A stretch of 7,227 nucleotides of DNA from Verrucomicrobiota bacterium (GCA_947454295.1 CANGMO010000111.1:1-7227), one strand, 5' to 3'. Positions 1-6,155 are shown, counted from the first letter of the stretch. The notes: generated by a model from the letters alone, not told the origin. Made by a program: numbers and translations.

Positions 1-69
1 AAGAGCTTCGACAACCTGATCCTGATCTTTGCCGCCGTTGCTTCCGCGCGGTTGCTCGGTGTTTTCTGA
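1..69 (+). CDS. 3' end of an unidentified protein gene (partial)
   Basis: Frame 1 is open from the left edge to a TGA at 67-69 and encodes 22 residues, ending in a hydrophobic tail (NLILIFAAVASARLLGVF). A stem-loop follows six bases after the stop, which suits the end of a gene. The tail could be a last membrane segment or a buried helix. Too little is present to name the protein, and an open frame this short could occur by chance in GC-rich DNA. It points toward the hydrolase gene at 241-1107, so the two would converge. Confidence 0.4.
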   Translation, partial: KSFDNLILIFAAVASARLLGVF

Positions 70-74
70 ACTCT

Positions 75-88
75 TCCCGGAAACGGGA
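75..88 (+). terminator. Small stem-loop after the edge gene, possible weak terminator
   Basis: TCCCG-GAAA-CGGGA forms a perfect 5-bp stem closed by a GNRA-type tetraloop, starting six bases after the stop codon at 69. Only a poor T-rich run (TTGAATTT) follows, so intrinsic termination would be weak. The position after a stop codon is the main support. Confidence 0.25.
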
Positions 89-114
89 TTGAATTTGGAA
101 AGCAGGAAAGCAGG
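86..114 (-). repeat. Inverted fragment of the dispersed repeat at 1509-1537
   Basis: These 29 bases match the reverse complement of 1509-1537 at 27 of 29 positions; the core is GGATTGAATTTGGAA. The same core lies in copy 1 of the large repeat (around 1221-1241). This is therefore a third, inverted and partial member of that family, on the other side of the hydrolase gene. It contains a short internal duplication of GGAAAGCA. Confidence 0.6.
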
Positions 115-240
115 ACTGGAAAAGGATGTCGGTGGGGCCGTCGCTGCCGCGCGGCCCGGATCCATCGCGCCTCCCGGTTGAGTTTGTCCCCGACGTTATC
201 CCGGTGACGCTCCACCTCTGACCGCCGTTCGCGTTCTGGG

Positions 241-1107
241 TCACCCGCTCCGAACTGTATCCAGCGAGCCGCGTTCTGCATTCGAAAGATGCTCCTCCAG
301 CAGGGCGTTGATTCGATCCGCGCACTGAATCGTCACCCCATGGGCGGCCTCTTCAAATTCCACGAATCGGGAGCCAGGGATTGCCGCCGCAAGGGCACGC
401 ACGATGGAGGGTTTCGCGATCTTGTCGTGACGGGCACCCACAACCAGCGTGGGTATTCCGGCGAGCGTGCCGAGTCGGGGCGTGGCGTCGTAGGCGCGCA
501 TGGCGGCGAGTTGCTTCATCACCACGGGGGGATGATCGGCGAGATCGTGACCAAAGATCGGTGCGAGCTGCTCCGCCCAGGAGTCGCGGTCGCCCGGCAA
601 CCCGGGCGGCAGCACCATCTCGGTGAACGCGCGTCGGCGCATGGGCCGCGTCCCGATGTAGGTGCGCAGTCCCAAACAAAACATCTCCCACGACAGCTGG
701 GTGGCATCGGCACCTTTGGAAAAAGTGCAAAGCAGGGAAAGGCTGCGAACCCGGCGGCGCGCGGCGATGGCGACTTGCTGCGCAATCAGCCCGCCGAGGG
801 AGTGTCCGACGATGTGGGCCGATTCCCATCCCACCGTATCCATGAGCACGAGTGCGTCCTCCGCCATTTGTTCCACCGTGATGGAGGCGCCATGCGGCTG
901 ACTGTTCCCCATGCCACGATTGTCAAAGGTCAGGCAGCGAAAGCGCGAGGCGAGGACATCGACCTGCGGCCGCCATCCGTCGCCGTGAACGCCGCTGCCT
1001 TGGATGAACAGCACTGGCGGCCCGTCGCCGGTGACCCGGTAGGCCAGGCGGCAGCCGCGATGCTCGACGAATTTCAAAGGGACGGGCGGAGGCGAGGCTG
1101 GAGGCAT
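241..1107 (-). CDS. Alpha/beta-fold hydrolase
   Basis: This 288-residue protein has the full alpha/beta-hydrolase pattern and the usual length for single-domain members. The oxyanion-hole segment is FIQGSG (34-39), with Gln where HG is common. DNRGMGNS (62-69) follows beta-4. The nucleophile elbow GHSLGG (101-106) presents Ser103. Asp228 in GARHDKI and His256 in EAAHGV complete a plausible triad. No signal peptide is visible, so it is probably cytoplasmic. Residues 107-215 form the lid region, with an Arg-rich patch at 117-121. The start is the ATG at 1107; no clear Shine-Dalgarno precedes it, but homology (KFVEHRGCRLAYRVTG) begins about ten residues in. Relatives include esterases, 3-oxoadipate enol-lactonases, haloperoxidase-like enzymes and C-C hydrolases, and the sequence does not choose among them. 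It lies 655 bp downstream of dnaG on the same strand behind a repeat cluster, so co-transcription is unlikely. The fold call is secure; the substrate is unknown. Confidence 0.9.
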   Translation of the reverse strand: MPPASPPPVPLKFVEHRGCRLAYRVTGDGPPVLFIQGSGVHGDGWRPQVDVLASRFRCLTFDNRGMGNSQPHGASITVEQMAEDALVLMDTVGWESAHIVGHSLGGLIAQQVAIAARRRVRSLSLLCTFSKGADATQLSWEMFCLGLRTYIGTRPMRRRAFTEMVLPPGLPGDRDSWAEQLAPIFGHDLADHPPVVMKQLAAMRAYDATPRLGTLAGIPTLVVGARHDKIAKPSIVRALAAAIPGSRFVEFEEAAHGVTIQCADRINALLEEHLSNAERGSLDTVRSG

Positions 1108-1191
1108 CGGAGTCTAGCTTGAAGGGAAAGGGTGGCTCCGACTGACGATGGCGATCCCGAAATCGCTTGGGGAGATACTAGACGATGCAAG

Positions 1192-1454
1192 GCGTGCTGA
1201 CGGCTTTTTTCTCCGGCTTACCTGCCTTCCAAATTCAATCCTCCTCGCCGGCAAGATGCCGGCGCTCCGGACCGGCTGAAGCCGGGACTCCGAGCGGGCG
1301 GGACTCAGGTGTGGGTTCGTTTTTCAGCGTTGCCCGGTTGCGATCTCGGCGGAGTTGGCCGTTCTGCTAAACGTGAAACGGCGTGTGGTGAATCGTTCGG
1401 AGCCCCGCCTTCAGGCGGTTCGGGCGCGGCCTGGCGCGCCGGTTCGCGCCGCGC
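1192..1454. repeat. Hairpin-rich dispersed repeat, copy 1
   Basis: This 263-bp unit is directly repeated at 1473-1752. From 1221 to the end it aligns to 1517-1752 with 8 substitutions and one 2-base gap by hand count, about 96% identity. It contains four stem-loops. They are CGCCGGC-AAGAT-GCCGGCG (1246-1264), CCGGC-TGAA-GCCGG (1272-1285), CCGCC-TTCA-GGCGG (1405-1418) and a 7-bp stem GCGCGGC/GCCGCGC (1424-1430 with 1448-1454). The segments 1272-1294 and 1396-1418 are inverted copies of each other (19 of 23), so the unit has near-palindromic ends around a ~100-bp centre. There is no transposase; it resembles a REP- or MITE-like non-coding element. Confidence 0.85.
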
Positions 1455-1472
1455 CCGCTCAAGTCGGCGCGG

Positions 1473-1752
1473 GCGTGCTGACGGCATTTTTTCTTACGGC
1501 CCGCCGTTCCTGTTTTCCTGCCTTCCAAATTCAATCCGCCTCGCCGGCAAGATGCCGGCGCTCCGGACCGGCTGAAGCCGGGACTCCGAGCGGGCGGGAC
1601 TTAGGTTTTGGTTCGTTTTTCTCAGCGTTGCCCGGTTGCGATCTCGGCGGAGTTGGCCGTTCTGCGAAACGTGAAACGGCGTGTGGTGAATCGTTCGGAG
1701 TCCCGCCTTCAGGCGGTTCAGGCGCGGCCTGGCGCGCCGGCTCGCGCCGCGC
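1473..1752. repeat. Hairpin-rich dispersed repeat, copy 2
   Basis: Second copy, 280 bp, in the same orientation. It differs from copy 1 mainly by about 15 extra bases near its left end (around 1488-1516) and a 2-base insertion near 1622. Stem-loops are at 1542-1560, 1568-1581, 1703-1716 and 1722-1752. Inverted segments 1568-1590 and 1694-1716 match at 20 of 23; two of the three differences are paired within the small stems (G-C in one arm, C-G in the other), so the hairpins are kept. The unit ends 10 bases past the dnaG stop codon, so its GC-rich stems would lie in the dnaG mRNA 3' end and could slow or stop transcription or protect the RNA. There is no U-tract. Confidence 0.85.
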
Positions 1753-1762
1753 ACCCTGATGG

Positions 1763-3655
1763 CTACACGTCGCCGAGAGGCTGGAGGGGCTGGCGCTTGG
1801 CGGCCCGGAGGTGTTGCTGTTCCTGCAACGCGGCGACGCGCTCGGCGTGGGGCAGGGACGCGTCCCCGAGTTGGGACACCAATGCCATGATGCGCTGATC
1901 GTAGGCTTGATTGCGCAGACGCAGAATCACATCGGCCAGCTGCTTCTCCGGATCCGGAATGGTGCGCTGCTCCAGGGCCGATTCCGCTATCAACTGACGG
2001 GCGAAGTCGTCGCCCTCGAATTCCCCAAGTAGGCCGGGAATGTCCGTGCCCATCGAGAAATGCACGGCGGCGATGCGTCGAATGGTGGGATGGGTCACCC
2101 ACGCGGGCTCCAGGTGCGTTGCTGCGAAGTGGGACAGCTCTGGGGACAGGAGCAGGTACTTCAACAACCAGACCTCGTTGGACGAGGGCTTGGGAGGCGG
2201 CTCGGCGGCCACCGAGGGTGCCGCGTCCGACTCGTCGGGCCAGGGCTCGTCGGGATAGTGGCCGTCCGGTGGGCCCGACTGGGGTGCTGGTTTGGAAGTG
2301 GCGGGAGCCGCCGAGGGCGTCGCAGCGGGCCGGGGAGCGGCCTCGGGTCGCGGCGTGGCGGGACGGATCTTGCGGAACTCCGTTCGCACGGCGTCCACCG
2401 ACACGCCCAGGCGCTGACTCGTCTTCTGCGCGTAGGTGTCTTGGAGCACGGCATTGCCAGTCTTCGCGAGGTCCATCCCCATGCCGGCGAGCACCGCGAG
2501 ACGGCCGCGGTCGGTGGTGATGTCGTTCTCCGCGCAGAGATGACGCAGATAGAAATCGAAGTAGCCCTCCGCCTTGCCAAGGATGGCGCGAAACGACTCG
2601 GCGCCGTGCTGGCGGATCCAGCTGTCCGGGTCGTCGGGCGGCGGAATGGTGGCCACGCGGATGGCCAGACCCGATCCCAGCAGTCCCTCAAACGAGCGGA
2701 TGCTCGCCGCGCGACCCGCCTTGTCGCCGTCGAAACACAGCACCACCTCCTCGACGTAGCGCTTGAGGATGCGCGCGTGATCGGAGGTCAGCGCGGTGCC
2801 CTGTGGGGCGACAACGTTGCGAATGCCGGCGGCGTGACACGCGATGGTGTCGAGCTGGCCTTCGCACACCACGGCATGGCCGGCGTCGAGGACGGCGCGC
2901 TTGGCCTTGTCGAGGGCGAAGAGGACGCGGCCCTTGGTGAACAGGGGCGTCTCGGGCGAATTGACGTATTTGGCGGATTTTTCGTCGCCCTGGAGGATGC
3001 GTCCGCTGAAGGCAATGACCCGACCCTGTTCATCGCAGATGGGAAACATGAGCCGGCCGCGAAAGCGGTCGTAGTAGTGCCCGGTCTCGGCCTTCTTGAG
3101 GACGAGTCCGGCCTGCTCGCACAGCGCGGCGTCGAATCCCTTCGACTTGGCCCAATTGACCGTGTCGTCCCACGCCTCCGGTGCGGCGCCGATGCGGAAT
3201 TCCTTGATGGCGTCGGCACCGACTCCGCGTTTGGCGAGGTAGTCGCGCGCGATCTGTCCGCCCGCCTCGTTCTCCAGGCACTGCTGCCAGCGCACGCAGA
3301 TGGCCTCGTGCAGCTTCAGCAGCCGGTCCTTCACGCTCTTGGCCTGCTGAGCCCCGGGGGAGTTGTCGATCTCCAGGGGGATCCGCGCGCGCTCGGCCAG
3401 CCGGATGACCGCCTCGCTGAAGGTGAGTCCCTCGTATTCGCGGACGAAGGTGAAGACGTCGCCGCCCTTGTGGCATCCGAAGCAGTGGAAGATCTGCTTC
3501 GACGGATTCACGTTGAAGCTCGGGGACTTCTCCTTGTGGAAGGGACAGAGCGTCACGAAGTTCGCGCCCGCGCGCTTGAGCGGGAGCGCGCCGCCGATGA
3601 CATCCACGATGTCGCTGGCGGCACGCACCTGATCCAGGGTCTGGGGGGAGAACAT
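1763..3655 (-). CDS. dnaG: DNA primase DnaG
   Basis: Synthesises RNA primers for chromosome replication at the fork. The 630-residue protein has the bacterial DnaG order. The CHC2 zinc-binding domain has ligands Cys37, His40, Cys58 and Cys61 (CPFH...CFGC). The RNA-polymerase basic segment is around 195-225 (YYDRFRGRLMFPI, then AFSGRIL). The Toprim core has Glu265 in EGQLD, Asp309 and Asp311 in DGDKAGR, and DDPDSW (341-346). A Pro/Ala-rich linker (about 431-492) leads to a C-terminal domain (493-630) in the position of the DnaB helicase-interaction domain, too diverged for me to align. Length is normal. I chose the ATG at 3655; the longer in-frame start at 3715 is a TTG, and its 20 extra residues would translate the GTCGAAA tandem repeat and precede the usual N-terminus. 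No Shine-Dalgarno is seen. It is not next to rpsU or rpoD here, unlike the classical macromolecular synthesis operon. Confidence 0.97.
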   Translation of the reverse strand: MFSPQTLDQVRAASDIVDVIGGALPLKRAGANFVTLCPFHKEKSPSFNVNPSKQIFHCFGCHKGGDVFTFVREYEGLTFSEAVIRLAERARIPLEIDNSPGAQQAKSVKDRLLKLHEAICVRWQQCLENEAGGQIARDYLAKRGVGADAIKEFRIGAAPEAWDDTVNWAKSKGFDAALCEQAGLVLKKAETGHYYDRFRGRLMFPICDEQGRVIAFSGRILQGDEKSAKYVNSPETPLFTKGRVLFALDKAKRAVLDAGHAVVCEGQLDTIACHAAGIRNVVAPQGTALTSDHARILKRYVEEVVLCFDGDKAGRAASIRSFEGLLGSGLAIRVATIPPPDDPDSWIRQHGAESFRAILGKAEGYFDFYLRHLCAENDITTDRGRLAVLAGMGMDLAKTGNAVLQDTYAQKTSQRLGVSVDAVRTEFRKIRPATPRPEAAPRPAATPSAAPATSKPAPQSGPPDGHYPDEPWPDESDAAPSVAAEPPPKPSSNEVWLLKYLLLSPELSHFAATHLEPAWVTHPTIRRIAAVHFSMGTDIPGLLGEFEGDDFARQLIAESALEQRTIPDPEKQLADVILRLRNQAYDQRIMALVSQLGDASLPHAERVAALQEQQHLRAAKRQPLQPLGDV

Positions 3656-3774
3656 CGGCACGGCGGGGAGGGAATAGCGTGGTGCGAGTCGAAAGTCGAA
3701 AGTCGAAAGTCTCAAGTCCTCTGACCAACTCCTTTTCCCTTCTTCCCGGGCCCGATTGACCTTCTTCTTCCCGG
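3656..3774. other. Divergent intergenic region between dnaG and the exonuclease gene
   Basis: These 119 bases must hold the 5' signals of both dnaG (leftward) and the nuclease gene (rightward). They contain the GTCGAAA tandem repeat and a second direct repeat, CTTCTTCCCGGG, at 3739-3750 and 3764-3775 (25-bp spacing); the second copy ends on the G of the nuclease GTG start. I cannot identify -35/-10 boxes with any confidence. Confidence 0.5.
3688..3718. repeat. Tandem heptamer repeat GTCGAAA
   Basis: Three perfect GTCGAAA units (3688-3694, 3695-3701, 3702-3708) are followed by a degenerate unit GTCTCAA (3709-3715) and a final GTC. It lies 33 bases upstream of the dnaG ATG, within the probable dnaG leader or promoter. 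An open frame through it adds residues such as LSTFDFRL to dnaG, which I regard as non-coding. Confidence 0.85.
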
Positions 3775-4785
3775 GTGGAGTTCGAATTCCATCGTGGCGC
3801 GGTGCATCTGCCGTCGCTCGGGTTGTGGCTGGATGCCCACAAGCCGATCGGTCCGGCGGAGGCGGTGTTCGTCAGCCATGCCCACTCGGATCACATCGCC
3901 GGCCATGCCGAGGTGTTCCTGACGCCCGCAACCCGCGACCTGATGCGCGCCCGTGTTTCCGGCGAGCGCATCGAACACGTGCTGGAATTCGGCCGGCGTG
4001 TGGATTTGTCCGATGCCGGGTTCAAGGTCCGCCGGCCCGCCCATCTGACCCTGCTTCCGGCGGGTCATGTGCTGGGATCCGCCATGTCTCTGGTGGAAAC
4101 GGACGCCGGGTCGTTGCTGTACACCGGCGATTTCAAACTCCAGGCCGGTCGCTCGGCGGAGGTGTGCGAACCGCGTCATGCCGACGTGCTGGTCATGGAG
4201 ACCACCTTTGGCCGTCCGAAATATGCCTTCCCGCCGCTCTCGGAAGTGGCGGCGCAGGTGGTGACGTGGTGTCGCGCGACGCTGGCCGAGGGCGCCGTGC
4301 CGCTGCTGCTGGCGTATTCCCTGGGCAAGAGCCAGGAGATCCTCCCGTCGCTCACGGAGGCCGGATTTCGGGTGATGCTGAGTCAGCCCACCGCGAAAAT
4401 GACGCGCATTTACGCTCGATTCGGCCGCGACCTCGGAGCCTGGGAGGAATGGGACGTGGAACGTGCGGCGGGCGCCGTGGTGCTGGCGCCCCCGGGGGCG
4501 AAGCTGAATGCGCTGAAGGCGGCCGTGGGTGGGAAGGTGCGCACGGCAGTGCTGACCGGATGGGCCATCGATTCCAGCTGTCGCTATCGTTATCAGGCCG
4601 ATGCCGCCTTTCCGCTGAGCGATCACGCCGACTTCCCGGACCTGCTGGAGTTCGTGAAGCGGGTGGCTCCGAAGCGCGTGTTCACGCTGCATGGCTACGC
4701 CACCGAGTTCGCCACCAAGCTGCGTGAACAGGGCATCGAGGCCTGGGCCCTCGGCGAGGAAAATCAGCTGACGCTCAAGCTTTGA
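3775..4785 (+). CDS. MBL-fold/beta-CASP nuclease, ligase-associated DNA exonuclease type
   Basis: The 336-residue protein carries the metallo-beta-lactamase motif HAHSDH (His35, His37, Asp39, His40), His98 in PAGHVLGS, Asp119 in YTGDF, Glu142 in METTFG, His284 in LSDHAD and His306 in LHGY. This is the metal-binding and beta-CASP set of nucleic-acid-cleaving enzymes. METTFGRPKYAFPP and LLAYSLGKSQEIL closely resemble the family called ligase-associated DNA exonuclease (TIGR04122-type), whose length of about 330 residues it shares. Members usually sit with an ATP-dependent DNA ligase and an Lhr-like helicase and are thought to act in DNA repair; none of these is in the window. The GTG start is forced: an in-frame TGA at 3757-3759 precedes it with no other start codon between. 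No Shine-Dalgarno is seen; the leader is pyrimidine-rich. Its last 11 bases overlap the end of the convergent regulator gene. An RNA substrate cannot be excluded, since RNase J and CPSF relatives share the fold. Confidence 0.88.
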   Translation: MEFEFHRGAVHLPSLGLWLDAHKPIGPAEAVFVSHAHSDHIAGHAEVFLTPATRDLMRARVSGERIEHVLEFGRRVDLSDAGFKVRRPAHLTLLPAGHVLGSAMSLVETDAGSLLYTGDFKLQAGRSAEVCEPRHADVLVMETTFGRPKYAFPPLSEVAAQVVTWCRATLAEGAVPLLLAYSLGKSQEILPSLTEAGFRVMLSQPTAKMTRIYARFGRDLGAWEEWDVERAAGAVVLAPPGAKLNALKAAVGGKVRTAVLTGWAIDSSCRYRYQADAAFPLSDHADFPDLLEFVKRVAPKRVFTLHGYATEFATKLREQGIEAWALGEENQLTLKL

Positions 4786-5959
4786 GACGCTTCTTGGGTC
4801 CGGGCTCGCGTTTCGCGAACGTTCCCGCGGCCGGGTTGGCGGCTCGCTGCAAGTAGGTCCCGCAGCTCTCACGAACCACCAAGGTTGGCGTGAGCAACTG
4901 GCTTCGGGAAGGGAGCGCCGGCTCGAGAACCCGGTCCATCATGGCGCGCAATGCGGCGATGGCGATCTCGCGGCAGGGTTGGTGAACCGTCGTCAAGGGG
5001 CGGGAAAGCAGGGTGGCGAAGCGGACGTCGTCGAATCCCGCCACGCGGATTTCCTCGGGCACCCGGGCGCCGAGGGACACGATGGATTGCAGGAGTTCCG
5101 CCGCCGTGTGGTCGTTGGCGCAGAGCAGGGCGTCCCATCGCCTGCCTGCCAGCAGACTGCGAACGAAGCGGGTATCGCGGGGATCCCCGATGCGGATCCA
5201 GTCCCGCGGTATTTCCACCGCGCGACGCGCGAGCGCTTCGCGGACGCCGGCGATCCGTGCGTCGACAGTGGACGCCGAATTCGGCCGCGCAACGAAGGCC
5301 AGCCGGCCGCATCCCAGTTTGAGGAAGTGTTCGGCGAGCAGATACCCGGCGGCCATGTTGTCGAGGCCGACCAGGTCAAAGTCGCTGCGCTTCGGAAACG
5401 GGCCGAGGTCGCGGTCGATGAGCACCACCGGAATGCCCGCCTGTCGAAACTGCTCAGCCACCCGGCGATTGATTTCCTCACGCTGAGCCACCTGCTCGAA
5501 CGGGGCAAAGAAGACACCCTGCACGCGCCGCTCGATCAATTGCCGGCAAACCGCCAGCGCCTGGTCGCCGGTCAAATCCGCCTCCGGCCCCGCAGGTCCC
5601 GCGCCGCCCCACACAAGGCTGTAATCGTGCGATCGCGCCAGCCCCGCCAATTCACCGCAGATGCGCTCGAAGATTTCGGTTCGGCCAAGTCCGGGAATCA
5701 GGAGCCCGAGTTGACGATTATTCGGATCGAGCGCGTCCGGGCGGCGGACAAAGCTTCCCGAACCCATGCGACGTTCGATCACGCCCCGGACCTCCAGATC
5801 GCGAAGCGCGCGGATCACGGTGGGTCGCGAGACCCCATGCTGACGCACCAGCTGAGCCTCGCTTGGCAGGCGGGCTCCGACCGGGAATCGGCCCGCAGCA
5901 ATGGCCTGCTGGAGATCGTCGGAGATCCGCTGGTGCTTGGGGCGGGAGTCGTCGGCCAT
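4775..5959 (-). CDS. GntR-LacI chimeric transcriptional regulator (AraR-type architecture)
   Basis: The 394-residue protein has two parts. Residues about 7-73 form a GntR-type winged helix: LPSEAQLVRQHGVSRPTVIRAL (31-52) covers the helix-turn-helix and GSGSFV (66-71) the wing. Residues about 83-365 form a LacI/GalR-type periplasmic-binding-protein fold: GLLIPG (85-90), IDRD (181-184), ANDHTA (281-286), VAGFDDV (306-312) and PLTTVHQP (321-328). This combination is that of Bacillus AraR, a sugar-released repressor. I use the ATG at 5959; an upstream in-frame TTG at 5971 would begin inside the putative operator. The C-terminus is basic (KKRLKA). Divergent gene order with a secreted GH32 enzyme and the inverted repeats between them suggest it controls that gene and itself. 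The ligand is unknown; fructose, sucrose or a fructo-oligosaccharide is a guess from context. Confidence 0.92.
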   Translation of the reverse strand: MADDSRPKHQRISDDLQQAIAAGRFPVGARLPSEAQLVRQHGVSRPTVIRALRDLEVRGVIERRMGSGSFVRRPDALDPNNRQLGLLIPGLGRTEIFERICGELAGLARSHDYSLVWGGAGPAGPEADLTGDQALAVCRQLIERRVQGVFFAPFEQVAQREEINRRVAEQFRQAGIPVVLIDRDLGPFPKRSDFDLVGLDNMAAGYLLAEHFLKLGCGRLAFVARPNSASTVDARIAGVREALARRAVEIPRDWIRIGDPRDTRFVRSLLAGRRWDALLCANDHTAAELLQSIVSLGARVPEEIRVAGFDDVRFATLLSRPLTTVHQPCREIAIAALRAMMDRVLEPALPSRSQLLTPTLVVRESCGTYLQRAANPAAGTFAKREPGPKKRLKA

Positions 5960-5970
5960 GGGATGGCCCA

Positions 5971-6008
5971 ACCTGTAACAAACAGGTGATCAACCTGTCA
6001 GTACAGGA
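5971..6008. promoter_or_regulatory. Putative operator: four alternating ACCTGT/ACAGGT half-sites
   Basis: Half-sites are ACCTGT (5971-5976), ACAGGT (5982-5987), ACCTGT (5993-5998) and ACAGGA (6003-6008). They alternate in orientation with starts 11, 11 and 10 bp apart, about one helical turn each. The pairs give two dyads, ACCTGT-N5-ACAGGT and ACCTGT-N4-ACAGGA, plus a central one, ACAGGT-N5-ACCTGT. The right-hand dyad has the TGT-N4-ACA skeleton and 6-4-6 layout of the known AraR operator. The array ends 11 bases upstream of the regulator's ATG and 147 bases before the GH32 ATG, so it probably overlaps the regulator's own promoter and may also act on the divergent promoter. Confidence 0.75.
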
Positions 6009-6100
6009 AACAGACAAGTGGCCGGAGTCGAAGTTGGCAGGCGATCGCCGGTGGGGTCTTCTCCGAACGTTCCCGCTTCCCGCCCACCCGTGGCCATCGG

Positions 6101-6115
6101 CTGGCGTCCCGCCAG
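6101..6115 (+). other. Stem-loop in the GH32 leader
   Basis: CTGGCG-TCC-CGCCAG is a perfect 6-bp stem with a 3-base loop, extendable by G-T pairs, 40 bases upstream of the GH32 start. The same leader holds the palindromes GGCGATCGCC (6040-6049) and GAACGTTC (6065-6072). If transcription starts near the operator, the stem is in the mRNA leader. A role is unproven, and such stems are common by chance in GC-rich DNA. Confidence 0.3.
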
Positions 6116-6155
6116 TTCGGAGTTGTTCCGCGGAGTGGTTGGGTGCGGGCCGATC

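Larger units (their letters stand above)
1108..1762. other. Gene-free spacer holding two hairpin-rich repeats
   Basis: No frame here gives a recognisable protein. Open frames on the + strand (about 1185-1370, 1309-1575 and 1355-1759) simply translate the repeat DNA and are Arg/Ala/Pro/Gly-rich. Bases 1108-1191 are unique sequence upstream of the hydrolase start and should contain its leader and promoter, but I see no convincing promoter boxes. Bases 1192-1752 are almost entirely the two repeat copies, separated by an 18-base linker (1455-1472). Confidence 0.7.

Noticed and set aside
126..221. 31-codon open frame starting with ATG after AAAAGG
   Set aside because: The purine run abuts the ATG with no proper spacing, the product is Pro-rich and unrecognised, and frames this short are common by chance.
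1175..1203. Possible hydrolase promoter (TAGTAT on the - strand with CCGTCA 17 bases upstream)
   Set aside because: Only 4 of 6 and 3 of 6 matches to the sigma-70 boxes; no better than chance here.
1192..1752. CRISPR array
   Set aside because: There are only two long, nearly identical units with an 18-base linker; no short repeats with unique spacers and no cas genes.
1355..1759. Open frames across the repeat region read as small proteins
   Set aside because: They translate two copies of a hairpin repeat, giving duplicated Arg/Ala/Gly-rich strings; there is no sign of selection for protein.
3656..3715. TTG start giving dnaG 20 extra N-terminal residues
   Set aside because: The extension encodes the tandem repeat; the ATG at 3655 gives the normal primase N-terminus just before the zinc domain.
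2060..3724. Long + strand open frame (554 codons) opposite dnaG
   Set aside because: It lies antisense to the fully supported dnaG frame, has no recognisable domains, and is the expected side-effect of GC-rich codon use.
3712..4872. Long - strand open frame (386 codons) opposite the nuclease gene
   Set aside because: The + strand frame carries all MBL/beta-CASP motifs; the antisense product is His/Arg-rich with no family features.
4979..5989. Long + strand open frame opposite the regulator gene
   Set aside because: The regulator frame on the - strand has clear GntR and LacI motifs; this one has none and runs through the operator.
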